Shown one piece after another: positions 25,819 through 34,337 of a DNA stretch of 64,000 nt. This DNA is from an uncultured Lachnospira sp. (GTDB lineage Bacteria > Bacillota > Clostridia > Lachnospirales > Lachnospiraceae), in assembly GCA_910585095.1 (NCBI GenBank), contig CAJUBU010000009.1, forward strand, positions 1 to 64,000, given 5' to 3'. The first letter of the stretch is position 1; each line of letters opens with the position of its first letter. The notes under the pieces are model-generated. The model made no database searches and was not told where the DNA came from. It saw nothing but the letters and a program-made list of their open reading frames with translations. Made by a program: the position numbers and the translations under genes.

Positions 25819-28515
25819 TTAGTCTTCATTTTGTTTTGTGGTCGTTGGATTAGCAATAGTTGTGGCATTGGAAGATTTCGTTGTTGGGGTCGTGTTTGTT
25901 GTATCTGTTGGCGTTGTTGTATTAGCTTGTGTTGTTGGATTGGCATTGCCTGAACCAGTTGATATTTTATGTTCCGTACATACTTTTGAAAGTTCTTCCT
26001 CCGTTATTGCATACTCTTGGTCCCATGTAGTGTAAGGAGATTGTTCATCCGCAGAACCTTTCACAATAGACGCTTTTTTAATAAGTACCTTTTCTACTGT
26101 ATGTGGACAATACGTACTTGCAATTTCACCAGAATCTTCACACAATGTAACTTTTACATGAACATCACAAGTTTCGGTTGGTACATTATCTCTTGAAAAA
26201 TATTCTGTTTTAAGTTGATTTCCTCTTGGATCACTATCACATAATCCCGCTACAGCGCGTTTACCAGACTGCGCACAAACTTCCATTGATATAATATCAT
26301 CAGGTCTATTAAAAGCCCCTGTTTCTAATCCATCATGAATCTGCTCCATAATTTCTCGCCACATTCTACTGTGATTGATGGCACTTGATAACATCTTTGA
26401 ATTATCATCATATCCAAGCCAAATTGCACCAGTATAATATGGTGTGTAACCACAAAACCATTTGTCCGTTTCTGTTTGGGTGGTACCTGTTTTGCCAGCT
26501 GTTGGCTGATTGCTTAGCCTTGCAGCAGTACCAGTACCACTTGAGGTAACGGATTGAAGTGCATCGGTAAGAAGCCAAGCAGTTGATTTTTTTAAGACTT
26601 CATGTGTTTCTGGAGTTGTATTATCAAGTATAACGTTTCCTTCATTATCCTCTACAGTTGTATAATAAATTGGTTTTATATAAGTGCCTTCGTTTGCAAT
26701 CGTAGCATACGCTGCACAGATATCAATATTTTTTACACCAAGTGTAAGTCCTCCAAGTGCCATTGATTGAACAACGTCATGGTTTCCATTGATTGCTTCT
26801 TTTGGCGAAACAATAGTTGATAAGCCGAATTTTGTCAAATAATTAAAACCAACCTGTGGTGTAATTAATGTAAGTACTTTTACAGCAGGAACATTTTGTG
26901 AAATTTTTAGAGCTTCTCTTACGGATAAAAGACCTCTATATTCACCTGCTGTATAATTCTTTACGAGGTGTGAATCCTCTCCAGTGTAATAATATGGTGC
27001 ATCGTCAAGCGTTGATGCCAAAGTAATTGCTCCAACATCAAGAGCAGGACCATAAGCGCCGATAGGTTTCATAGAAGAACCAGGTTGTCTTGCACTATCT
27101 GTAGCTCTGTTAAATGTTCGACTGCCAGACTTATCACCTCTTCCGCCAACAAGAACTTTTACTTCTCCAGTATGTTGGTCTATCAAGGAGAATGCCATTT
27201 GAGGCTGTATTGTAAAATTAGAGCTTTCCTGAACAACAGTGCCGCCATTTGCAAGACAAGATTCTTTATATTCATCAATATGAGCCTGTGCTTCCTCCTC
27301 ACTTCTAAAAGTCAGTGTAAAATCAGAACCTCGAATATTTTTAAAATAGTCTAATAATCCATAATGAGAATAAAAATTAACGGAAGTGTCGGTTTCTTTT
27401 ACAGCCAGAGAGTATGTTGAAATCGAACATTCTGTTGATTGTGGATAATATCCGGGGTCATTAATAACATTGTCTGCGATTTCTTGCATCCACATGTCTT
27501 GTGTTGAGTTAATTTTTAGACCGCCTCTATAAATAAGGTTGGTAGCTTGGGCTTCTGTATACCCTTTTTGTTCCATTAAATCTTTAATAATTTGATCAAT
27601 CAGTGTATCAACAAAATAAGAATAGATATTGTTTGTAACGTTGACTTCTTGCCCTTCTATTCTTCCATAAACGTCATCCGCTAAAGCTTCCTGATATTCT
27701 TCTTCAGAGATATATCCTTGGTCACACATATTTTTAAGGACTTTTGTTTGACGCTGCCTGTTATTTTCAGGGTATCTTACAGGATTGAGATTAGATGGAG
27801 TCTGTGTAATGGAAGCAATGACAGCACATTCACTGATAGACAACTCAGAAACATCTTTGCCAAAATATCCATTAGCAGCAGCTTGAACACCATAATAACC
27901 ATTGCCTAAATTGATGGTATTCAAATAGTTTTCCATAATGGCATCTTTATCCATAACTGTCTCTAGTTTTATAGCAAGATATTGTTCTTGGAGTTTTCGT
28001 TTTATTTTTTCAATATTAGATTCATTAAAAGCATTAAAATAATTATTTTTTAATAATTGCTGAGTAAGCGTGCTGCCGCCTTCAGACAGTCGACCTGTCT
28101 GTAGTACCTTTATACCTGCTCGAAATATACCTTTTAAATCAATGCCATTATGCTCATAAAAACGTTCATCTTCGATGGCGACAAATGCGTGTTGAAGTAT
28201 AAGCGGGATATTTTCAATATCAACGGATATACGATTAGAGCCAGATGTAGCAAGGGCTTGAATTTCATTGCCTTGATTGTCATATATCTTTGAGGCAAAG
28301 CCATCTGGCGATACATCAATTGTATTGATATCTGGCGCACTGGAAATAATTCCTGAAACGGCACCAAACGCAAGACATGAACCCCCAACAATAACAGCAA
28401 TCGCTAATATAAATACGATTTTAATGCTGGCAACGCTGAACTTACTTCCCACTTTTTTACTTGTTGAATTGAGTAATTTTTTCTTGTGTTTTATACCTCT
28501 TTTTCCATAATTCAT
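25819..28515 (-). CDS. class A penicillin-binding protein (PBP1A-like)
   Basis: This bifunctional enzyme polymerises and cross-links peptidoglycan outside the membrane. The 898 residues show a basic cytoplasmic tail, one membrane helix (about 31-56), a GT51 transglycosylase domain (EDERFYEH with catalytic Glu115, GGSTLTQQLLKN) and a transpeptidase domain with SxxK (Ser480-Lys483 in PGSSMKP), SxN (Ser539-Asn541) and KTG (675-677). The C-terminus is a long Thr/Asn-rich low-complexity tail, probably spanning the wall. It stands alone on the minus strand. Confidence 0.95.
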   Translation of the reverse strand: MNYGKRGIKHKKKLLNSTSKKVGSKFSVASIKIVFILAIAVIVGGSCLAFGAVSGIISSAPDINTIDVSPDGFASKIYDNQGNEIQALATSGSNRISVDIENIPLILQHAFVAIEDERFYEHNGIDLKGIFRAGIKVLQTGRLSEGGSTLTQQLLKNNYFNAFNESNIEKIKRKLQEQYLAIKLETVMDKDAIMENYLNTINLGNGYYGVQAAANGYFGKDVSELSISECAVIASITQTPSNLNPVRYPENNRQRQTKVLKNMCDQGYISEEEYQEALADDVYGRIEGQEVNVTNNIYSYFVDTLIDQIIKDLMEQKGYTEAQATNLIYRGGLKINSTQDMWMQEIADNVINDPGYYPQSTECSISTYSLAVKETDTSVNFYSHYGLLDYFKNIRGSDFTLTFRSEEEAQAHIDEYKESCLANGGTVVQESSNFTIQPQMAFSLIDQHTGEVKVLVGGRGDKSGSRTFNRATDSARQPGSSMKPIGAYGPALDVGAITLASTLDDAPYYYTGEDSHLVKNYTAGEYRGLLSVREALKISQNVPAVKVLTLITPQVGFNYLTKFGLSTIVSPKEAINGNHDVVQSMALGGLTLGVKNIDICAAYATIANEGTYIKPIYYTTVEDNEGNVILDNTTPETHEVLKKSTAWLLTDALQSVTSSGTGTAARLSNQPTAGKTGTTQTETDKWFCGYTPYYTGAIWLGYDDNSKMLSSAINHSRMWREIMEQIHDGLETGAFNRPDDIISMEVCAQSGKRAVAGLCDSDPRGNQLKTEYFSRDNVPTETCDVHVKVTLCEDSGEIASTYCPHTVEKVLIKKASIVKGSADEQSPYTTWDQEYAITEEELSKVCTEHKISTGSGNANPTTQANTTTPTDTTNTTPTTKSSNATTIANPTTTKQNED

Positions 28516-28616
28516 ATAATAAATCCTTCCTTTTGGGTAACATAAAAACAGACAATAATATGAAATAATTTATTTTTCACATTATTATACTATAATTTCT
28601 ATGTCATAAGATGCTA

Positions 28617-28670
28617 AAAGTTTGCAAAGCAAACTTTTATAGCTCGGCTTTTGCCGAAATTATTATACCA
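28617..28670 (+). repeat. family D twin hairpin, copy 1
   Basis: Hairpin AAAAGTTTGC/GCAAACTTTT is followed by a second small hairpin CGGC..GCCG and then ATTATTATA. A reverse-orientation copy lies at 62704-62763. Confidence 0.55.
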
Positions 28671-28747
28671 TGTTTTTTTATCTTTGACAAATAAATAATA
28701 AAATGTCAAAATGTTATATAGTAAATAAATCGGTCTTTAATTTAATC

Positions 28748-28785
28748 AAACAAGTAGCAAAGCAGATTGTAGATATCTTTTGACA
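28748..28785 (+). repeat. family B repeat, copy 4
   Basis: AAACAAGTAGCAAAGCAGAT continues into TGTAGATATC. The first part matches the 24059 element read in reverse (AAACAAGTAGCGTAACGGAT). Confidence 0.55.
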
Positions 28786-28857
28786 TTTGTCGATTATGCA
28801 AAAATGGGAATTTTCATCGTATGATTTCTATATTACGTTTAGAAATGGAGAATTGAT

Positions 28858-29496
28858 ATGAATATTGTCTATAAAATGGGGACAGGAGAAATTATTGAAA
28901 AAAAATCAAGATTTATTGCACATGTTTTTCATATAAAAGATGAAGATGAAGCAATAACATATATTAATGAAATGAAAAAAAAATATTGGGATGCAAGACA
29001 TAACTGTTATGCGTATGTGTTGAGTGCAAACAATGAAATTCAAAAGTGTAGTGATGATGGAGAACCGAGTGGTACAGCTGGCAAACCAATAATGGAAGTA
29101 ATTATAAATAAAATGCTTACGAACTGTTTAATTGTAGTGACAAGATATTTTGGTGGAACATTATTGGGAACAGGTGGATTAATTCGAGCATATCAGGCTG
29201 CAGCGAATATAGGAGTTGATAATTCTTTGATAGTACCAGTAAAAGAAGGTATAAAAGGAAAGATGACGGTTGATTATAGTACAATTGGAAAGCTTCAATA
29301 TTTATGTGCTGAGAGAGAGGCTGTTATATATTCAACAGAATTTGGTGAAAATGTAAATATATGTATAATTGTTGAAAAACATACATACGATAGTTTTATA
29401 AAGCAAATAGCCGATACATTTGCAGGAAGATTCTCATTTCATGATTTAGAAAATATCCTATATATTAATTCTAAAACCGGAGTGGAGATATTGTAA
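28858..29496 (+). CDS. YigZ/IMPACT family protein
   Basis: These conserved cytoplasmic proteins carry an IMPACT-like N-terminal domain and a small C-terminal ferredoxin-like (DUF1949) domain. The 212 residues include EKKSRFIAHVFHI, DARHNCYAYVL and the hallmark CSDDGEPSGTAGKPIMEV with VVTRYFGGTLLGTGGLIRAY. Links to translation control and proline-peptide processing have been proposed for relatives, but no firm function is known. The start follows GGAG. It appears monocistronic. Confidence 0.92.
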   Translation: MNIVYKMGTGEIIEKKSRFIAHVFHIKDEDEAITYINEMKKKYWDARHNCYAYVLSANNEIQKCSDDGEPSGTAGKPIMEVIINKMLTNCLIVVTRYFGGTLLGTGGLIRAYQAAANIGVDNSLIVPVKEGIKGKMTVDYSTIGKLQYLCAEREAVIYSTEFGENVNICIIVEKHTYDSFIKQIADTFAGRFSFHDLENILYINSKTGVEIL

Positions 29497-29963
29497 AAAA
29501 TATATAAATTGCTAAAAAAATTCATTAAATTTTTGTTTTATTCCTAAAATTTATATTATAAAGAGTGATAATTCTATTCATAAAGTTATGAATAAAAAAT
29601 TAACAGTAGTAAATAAGCACAAAATCATTTGTAAAGTTGAAAAAAATCCATTGAAAGTGGAGTAAAAACACAAAAAAATTACAAAAATAGACAATAAAAC
29701 ACAAAAAAATCTTATAAAATTAATAATATTTACCAATATATAAAATATTTAAATAGTAAAATCACTTCTTTAATAGTTGAAAAATGAACAAATTGTAAAC
29801 AGCCTAAATATAGGAAAATACTGGATTATAAAAAAATACAAAAAAAAAACAAAAATTATTAAAATATATCTTGTTAAAATAGTACAAAAATGATATTATA
29901 TGTTTGTCTAAAATATGACTGTGGCATAGCCAAGTCAAATTATTAAGGAGGGTTTAGAGGTTT
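29497..29963. other. 467 bp extremely AT-rich region upstream of sugar-uptake operon
   Basis: Long A-runs dominate (repeated AAACACAAAAAAAT at about 29668 and 29698). No open frame of note and no clear operator palindrome is seen. A promoter candidate lies at 29871-29899. Confidence 0.5.
29871..29899 (+). promoter_or_regulatory. sigma-A promoter candidate for the carbohydrate locus
   Basis: TTGTTA (29871-29876), 17 bp, TATTAT (29894-29899), about 65 bp before the binding-protein start. A-tracts upstream could act as an UP element. Confidence 0.6.
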
Positions 29964-31559
29964 ATGAAAAAGACAGTTAAGAAACTTGCAGCTGTAGGTC
30001 TTACACTTACATCTGTAATGAGTCTTGTAGCATGTGGTAACAATAATAATGATCCTGGTAGCGATAATGGCGATGGAAATAATGGTTCAAAGGAAGTTAC
30101 AAAGCCTACTGATGAAATTGAAATCATGGTTGATAACACTGTTGTAACAGAAGCAAACGGTGGTGAGGCTTTCTATAAGTATCTTCAAGAGTTGACAGGA
30201 TTAAAGCTTAAGTTTATCCGTCCTGACCACAATGGTTATTATGATGCTGTAGCAAGTGCTTTTGCCAGTGATGCACAGCCAGATGTTGTACTTCTTTCTT
30301 CAGATTATTATGCTCTTTATGCATCAAACGGTTTCCTTTGGAATATGACTGATGCATGGGAAAATTCAGAATTAAAGAAGTCAGGCAGACTTATTGCCAC
30401 AGCTGATAACATTTTTAATTCTTTGAAGGTTAATGGTGAAGATGGAACAAAAGCTATGTATGGATTCTCTCCATATCGTGGTAATGGCTGCTGTACATTT
30501 ATTAAGCAATCATGGCTTGAGGCATCAGACATTGATTTAACAAAAGTACAGGGTGTAACAATGGATTGGAATACATACTATGGATACTTAAAGCAAATGG
30601 CTGCTGATAAGGGACATTATGTAATTTCAGCTCCAGACTTTATTTCAATGGAAGCTCCATATACAAACTATTTGCCAGAGTTCTATCAGAAGGCAGAGTT
30701 TACATTCTATCAGAATGCATCAGGACAGTTTGTAGATGGTTTCTCAGAGAAAGCTATGCAGGATGCTCTTCAGAGACTTCAGGATGGTGTTAAGGATGGT
30801 GTACTTGATAAGGCTTCTCTTGGTCAGAAGACTTCAGATGCACGTAATAAATTCTTCTCAACAGATGCTTCTTCAGAGTCTGGTGTATTCACATACTGGG
30901 CTGGTACATGGGCTAACACATTAAAGCAGAATCTTGATTCTAAGAGTATGGACAGCAGATTGATTGCTATTAATCCTATTAAGGAGCTTGGTACTTATGT
31001 AGAAAGACTTGCTCCAGCTTGGTGTATTACAAACGATGCTAAGAATCCAGAAGGTATCTTTAAGTATTTCATTGAGACAATGCTTGATGGTGGAGATATT
31101 CAGACAGCTTGGGAGTACGGCGCTAAGGGTACACACTGGGATGATAAGGCTGAGTCTGTAACAATTGCTAAGAAGGAAGATGATGTTAAGACATATAAAG
31201 ATGGTGAATTCCACTTCCTTCCATCTCCAGAAAAGCCAGATACATGGATGAGTAAGAACCATATTGACCCAATTCTTGCATTAGCTAAGTTTAAGACTAC
31301 TGACCCAGGTCAGGATAAGATGACTCAGATAGCTCTTGAAAATGGTGAGTGGTTTGCTACTGTTTCTAAGGTTGCAACTCCTCTTCCAATGACAGAAGTT
31401 CTTGGTCTTAATATCACAGATATTAACACAGCTAGACAAGAAGTTATTTCAAAGGTTACACTTGGTGAGTGGACAGTTGAAGAAGGCATGAATCAGTATA
31501 AATCAAAAGTTGGTAAAAATGTTGAAGAATGCCTTAAGTCACTGAATTCACAGAAATAA
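29964..31559 (+). CDS. extracellular solute-binding lipoprotein, carbohydrate ABC importer
   Basis: This lipoprotein captures oligosaccharides outside the membrane for the permeases downstream. The 531 residues begin with a lipoprotein signal (MSLVACGN, lipid-modified Cys24), then an Asn/Gly/Asp-rich tether (25-45) and a family 1-type binding domain. The length and sequence type match the LplA-like proteins used with LplB/YtcP permeases for complex plant glycans. Codon use is strongly biased towards CTT, GCT and AAG compared with neighbours, suggesting high expression. GGAGGG precedes the start. No ATPase is encoded in the locus, so a shared MsmX-type ATPase is likely. Confidence 0.9.
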   Translation: MKKTVKKLAAVGLTLTSVMSLVACGNNNNDPGSDNGDGNNGSKEVTKPTDEIEIMVDNTVVTEANGGEAFYKYLQELTGLKLKFIRPDHNGYYDAVASAFASDAQPDVVLLSSDYYALYASNGFLWNMTDAWENSELKKSGRLIATADNIFNSLKVNGEDGTKAMYGFSPYRGNGCCTFIKQSWLEASDIDLTKVQGVTMDWNTYYGYLKQMAADKGHYVISAPDFISMEAPYTNYLPEFYQKAEFTFYQNASGQFVDGFSEKAMQDALQRLQDGVKDGVLDKASLGQKTSDARNKFFSTDASSESGVFTYWAGTWANTLKQNLDSKSMDSRLIAINPIKELGTYVERLAPAWCITNDAKNPEGIFKYFIETMLDGGDIQTAWEYGAKGTHWDDKAESVTIAKKEDDVKTYKDGEFHFLPSPEKPDTWMSKNHIDPILALAKFKTTDPGQDKMTQIALENGEWFATVSKVATPLPMTEVLGLNITDINTARQEVISKVTLGEWTVEEGMNQYKSKVGKNVEECLKSLNSQK

Positions 31560-31596
31560 TTAAAACAGAATAATTGGCAGTTTTGCTGCCATATAG

Positions 31597-31644
31597 CAAG
31601 AATCCACTTCCGGGTGGTTAGAGCCTGGATGGATTCTTGTTTTT
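31597..31644 (+). terminator. intra-operon terminator/attenuator after the binding protein
   Basis: CAAGAATCCA (31597-31606) pairs with TGGATTCTTG (31630-31639), then a T-run. A smaller GGCAG/CTGCC hairpin precedes it. A leaky stop here would give more binding protein than permease. Confidence 0.75.
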
Positions 31645-31779
31645 AGCTTACTTAAATGTAGATGTGTCAAAGACATATTGTCAATTTTGCAGTGCAAATA
31701 TTGATAGGTGTCGTAAAGTGACACCTGTCAGCATACTAGATGTAGGCTTAGAATTACTATAATAATTTAGAAAGAAGGT

Positions 31780-33237
31780 ATGAAGATGCAATGTAAGTCT
31801 TGTAATACAGAATTACCAAAAGGTGCTAAAGTATGTCCTAAGTGCGGTGAGATGGTTGATGACAAACATTCAGGAAATCTTAAGGTAATTGCTGTTATAG
31901 GTCTGGTAATTGCTCTGGTGGGCGGTTTATTGCCATTTGTACAAAATACAGACGAAATCACCGATGCCTACAGTTTCATGAGTATTGATATGCCAGTTCT
32001 GTGGTATATTCAAATTGTTGTTATTGTTGCGGCGATTCTGTTGCTTGTTGCCAGACGCGATATGTTGTCTATTATTCCAACTGCAATTTCAGCTATCATC
32101 TTTATTGTAGCATTTGTTGCTATGGATTTTAGACTTTATTCTAGCAGAAATTCGTATGATGTATTTAAGTTGACTGATTTATTATCAAAGCCAGGATATA
32201 CGATAGGCGTAGGAACCTATATATTTGTACTTGGTATTATCGTTGCGATTGCGGGATGTTTTATTGATATTATGAAGTACTTTAAGAAGGACCTTGGTGT
32301 TGATAAGAGATTTCTTTCAAATTCTATTAATCAAAGTATATGGAAGAAGATGTATTATTACAGAGGCTTCTATCTTATGTTTTTGCCAGTTCTTATAATG
32401 GTATTGTTATTTAATTACTGGCCAATGCTTGGTTGTCGTTACGCTTTTACAAAGTACGTAATTAAGGGACCTTATTATGCTGGTCTGTATCACTTTAATC
32501 AGATGTTTACCAACGATATTTATTTTTGGCAGGCATTTAAGAATACCTTGATTCTTTCTATCATTAAATTGATATTAAATACAGGTGCGGCTGTTATTAT
32601 CTCACTTCTTTTGAATGAGATTGTTTCACTTGGCTTTAAGAAGGCAGTACAGACAATTGTATATTTACCTCACTTTATGTCATGGGTTGTTGTTGCTTCT
32701 GTATTTAAGATGATTCTTGACCCAAACCCAACAGGTGTTGTAAATAGTATTTTGTTGGATTGGCATCTTGTTGATGAACCAATATTCTTCCTAGGTTCAG
32801 AACAATATTGGCGTGGTACATTTTATGTTATGAATGTATGGAAAGATACTGGTTGGGGAACTATTTTGTTCTTAGCTACATTGTCTGGTATTAGTCCAGA
32901 CCTTTATGAAGCTGCTCAAATTGATGGCGCTAACAGGTGGAAGAGATTGATATACATAACACTTCCTGCATTAGCAAATACAATTATTACAGTGTTTATT
33001 CTTAACCTTGCTAAGGTTATGAACCTTTTTGAATCTGTATTTGTAACTATGAATAATGCGGTATTGAATGTTGCACAGGTATTGCAGACATATATTTACA
33101 ACAAGACATTTAGTAGTGGTAACTCTGATTATGGTTACTCTACAGCCGTTGGTTTGTTTAAATCGTTCGTTGGTATGATTCTTGTATTAGGCTGTAACTA
33201 TGCAAGTAAGAAAGTACGCGGACGTGGAATTGTGTAA
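31780..33237 (+). CDS. sugar ABC permease (LplB-like) with zinc-ribbon and membrane N-terminal extension
   Basis: The C-terminal about 300 residues (from about 190) are a typical LplB-type importer permease with six helices and the EAA loop YEAAQIDGANRWKRLIYITLP that contacts the ATPase. The first about 185 residues are not normally present. They hold a zinc ribbon (Cys5, Cys8, Cys19, Cys22 in QCKSCN...VCPKCGE) and about four membrane helices (about 34-53, 66-86, 90-108, 140-161). The reading frame is continuous through the junction at KKDLGVDKRFLSNSINQS, so this looks like a true fusion. GTAAGGAGGG of the next gene follows 13 bp after the stop. Confidence 0.88.
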   Translation: MKMQCKSCNTELPKGAKVCPKCGEMVDDKHSGNLKVIAVIGLVIALVGGLLPFVQNTDEITDAYSFMSIDMPVLWYIQIVVIVAAILLLVARRDMLSIIPTAISAIIFIVAFVAMDFRLYSSRNSYDVFKLTDLLSKPGYTIGVGTYIFVLGIIVAIAGCFIDIMKYFKKDLGVDKRFLSNSINQSIWKKMYYYRGFYLMFLPVLIMVLLFNYWPMLGCRYAFTKYVIKGPYYAGLYHFNQMFTNDIYFWQAFKNTLILSIIKLILNTGAAVIISLLLNEIVSLGFKKAVQTIVYLPHFMSWVVVASVFKMILDPNPTGVVNSILLDWHLVDEPIFFLGSEQYWRGTFYVMNVWKDTGWGTILFLATLSGISPDLYEAAQIDGANRWKRLIYITLPALANTIITVFILNLAKVMNLFESVFVTMNNAVLNVAQVLQTYIYNKTFSSGNSDYGYSTAVGLFKSFVGMILVLGCNYASKKVRGRGIV

Positions 33238-33250
33238 GGAGGGATAGATA

Positions 33251-34114
33251 ATGAGTGATAATACAGTAGTAGTTGCTAAGAAAAAGAAGAAAATCAAAAT
33301 CTTCCCGATTGTTAATGCTGTTTTGTTTATATTAATATCGTTGGCAATTATGCTTCCAATTTGGAAAGTAATTGTAGACTCCTTTGATGCACGTTCAGCA
33401 TATAGTTTTAAATGGTTGCCATCAGAATTTACTTGGGGTGGTTATAACGCTATTATCTCGCGTAGTGCTTTATACAAACCATTTTATATTTCTTGTATAA
33501 CAACAGTTATTGGTACATTTGTCGGATTATTGCTTGTAACACTTGGTGGTTATGTATTAATTCAATGGGAAATGCCGGGAAGAAACTTCTTTGCATATAT
33601 GTTGCTTTTCACAATGATTTTTGACGGTGGTATGATTCCTAAATACCTCGTTATGAAAAATTTGAATTTGATTAATACGATATGGGCGGTTATTTTGCCA
33701 ATGGCAATTAATGTCTATAATTTGGTATTGATGCGGAACTTCTTTGAAGGTATCCCCGAGTCCTTATTTGAAGCCGCGCAGATTGATGGTTGTTCACCGA
33801 TGGGTATATTCTTTAAGATTGTGCTTCCATTGTCAAAGGCAGCTCTTGCTTCTATTGGTTTGATGTTTGCCGTACAGTTCTGGAATGACTATACAAACTT
33901 TAAAATTTATATCAATAAGAATGATTTGTGGAACTTCCAAATTCGTCTTCGTGCTATGGTTATGGAATCGGATATTCCTAATGATGATACGGTTGACCCA
34001 AATACAATTTCTTCAGCAGCGGTTATTGTTGCAATTTTACCATTTGCAATTATTTATCCATTCTGCCAAAAATACTTTGTTCAAGGTGTTAACGTAGGTG
34101 CTGTTAAGGAATAA
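33251..34114 (+). CDS. sugar ABC permease (YtcP/LplC-like)
   Basis: The second permease of the importer is 287 residues with six membrane helices. It carries the EAA loop FEAAQIDGCSPMGIFFKIVLPLSKAAL and the typical C-terminal YPFCQKYFVQGVNVGAVKE of this family. AAGGAGGG is 7 bp before ATG. It pairs with the LplB-like permease and binding lipoprotein to import oligosaccharides. Confidence 0.94.
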   Translation: MSDNTVVVAKKKKKIKIFPIVNAVLFILISLAIMLPIWKVIVDSFDARSAYSFKWLPSEFTWGGYNAIISRSALYKPFYISCITTVIGTFVGLLLVTLGGYVLIQWEMPGRNFFAYMLLFTMIFDGGMIPKYLVMKNLNLINTIWAVILPMAINVYNLVLMRNFFEGIPESLFEAAQIDGCSPMGIFFKIVLPLSKAALASIGLMFAVQFWNDYTNFKIYINKNDLWNFQIRLRAMVMESDIPNDDTVDPNTISSAAVIVAILPFAIIYPFCQKYFVQGVNVGAVKE

Positions 34115-34133
34115 TAATAAATACTTATGATTT

Positions 34134-34167
34134 AAAACTGGTTCGATTTATTCGGACCAGTTTTTTA
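34134..34167 (+). terminator. terminator after permease genes
   Basis: AAAACTGGTTCGA pairs with TCGGACCAGTTTT (one G-T pair) and runs into a T-tract. It divides the uptake genes from the glycosidase genes. Confidence 0.85.
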
Positions 34168-34337
34168 TTTTATATGTAAAAATTTTATTTTAAGGTATTA
34201 TTTATGTAGAAAAAAGCTTTATGGTAAGGTATACTAAGCTTAAAAGGCAAAAAGTTGCAAATAAAGTGGTTTTATAAAGATTGCAAAGCTATGGTTTTCA
34301 AGATTTATTACAAATATTATAAGGAGGATGGATACAT

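Larger units (their letters stand above)
28516..28857. other. 342 bp divergent intergenic region with two repeats
   Basis: The region between the divergent PBP and YigZ genes holds family D copy 1 (28617-28670) and family B copy 4 (28748-28785). The inverted pair TTTGACA/TGTCAAA around 28683-28710 is also seen. No frame is convincing. Confidence 0.5.

Noticed and set aside
29820..29850. Long A-tract as an origin or phase-variable tract
   Set aside because: It is only part of general AT-richness, with no DnaA boxes seen and no link to a coding frame.
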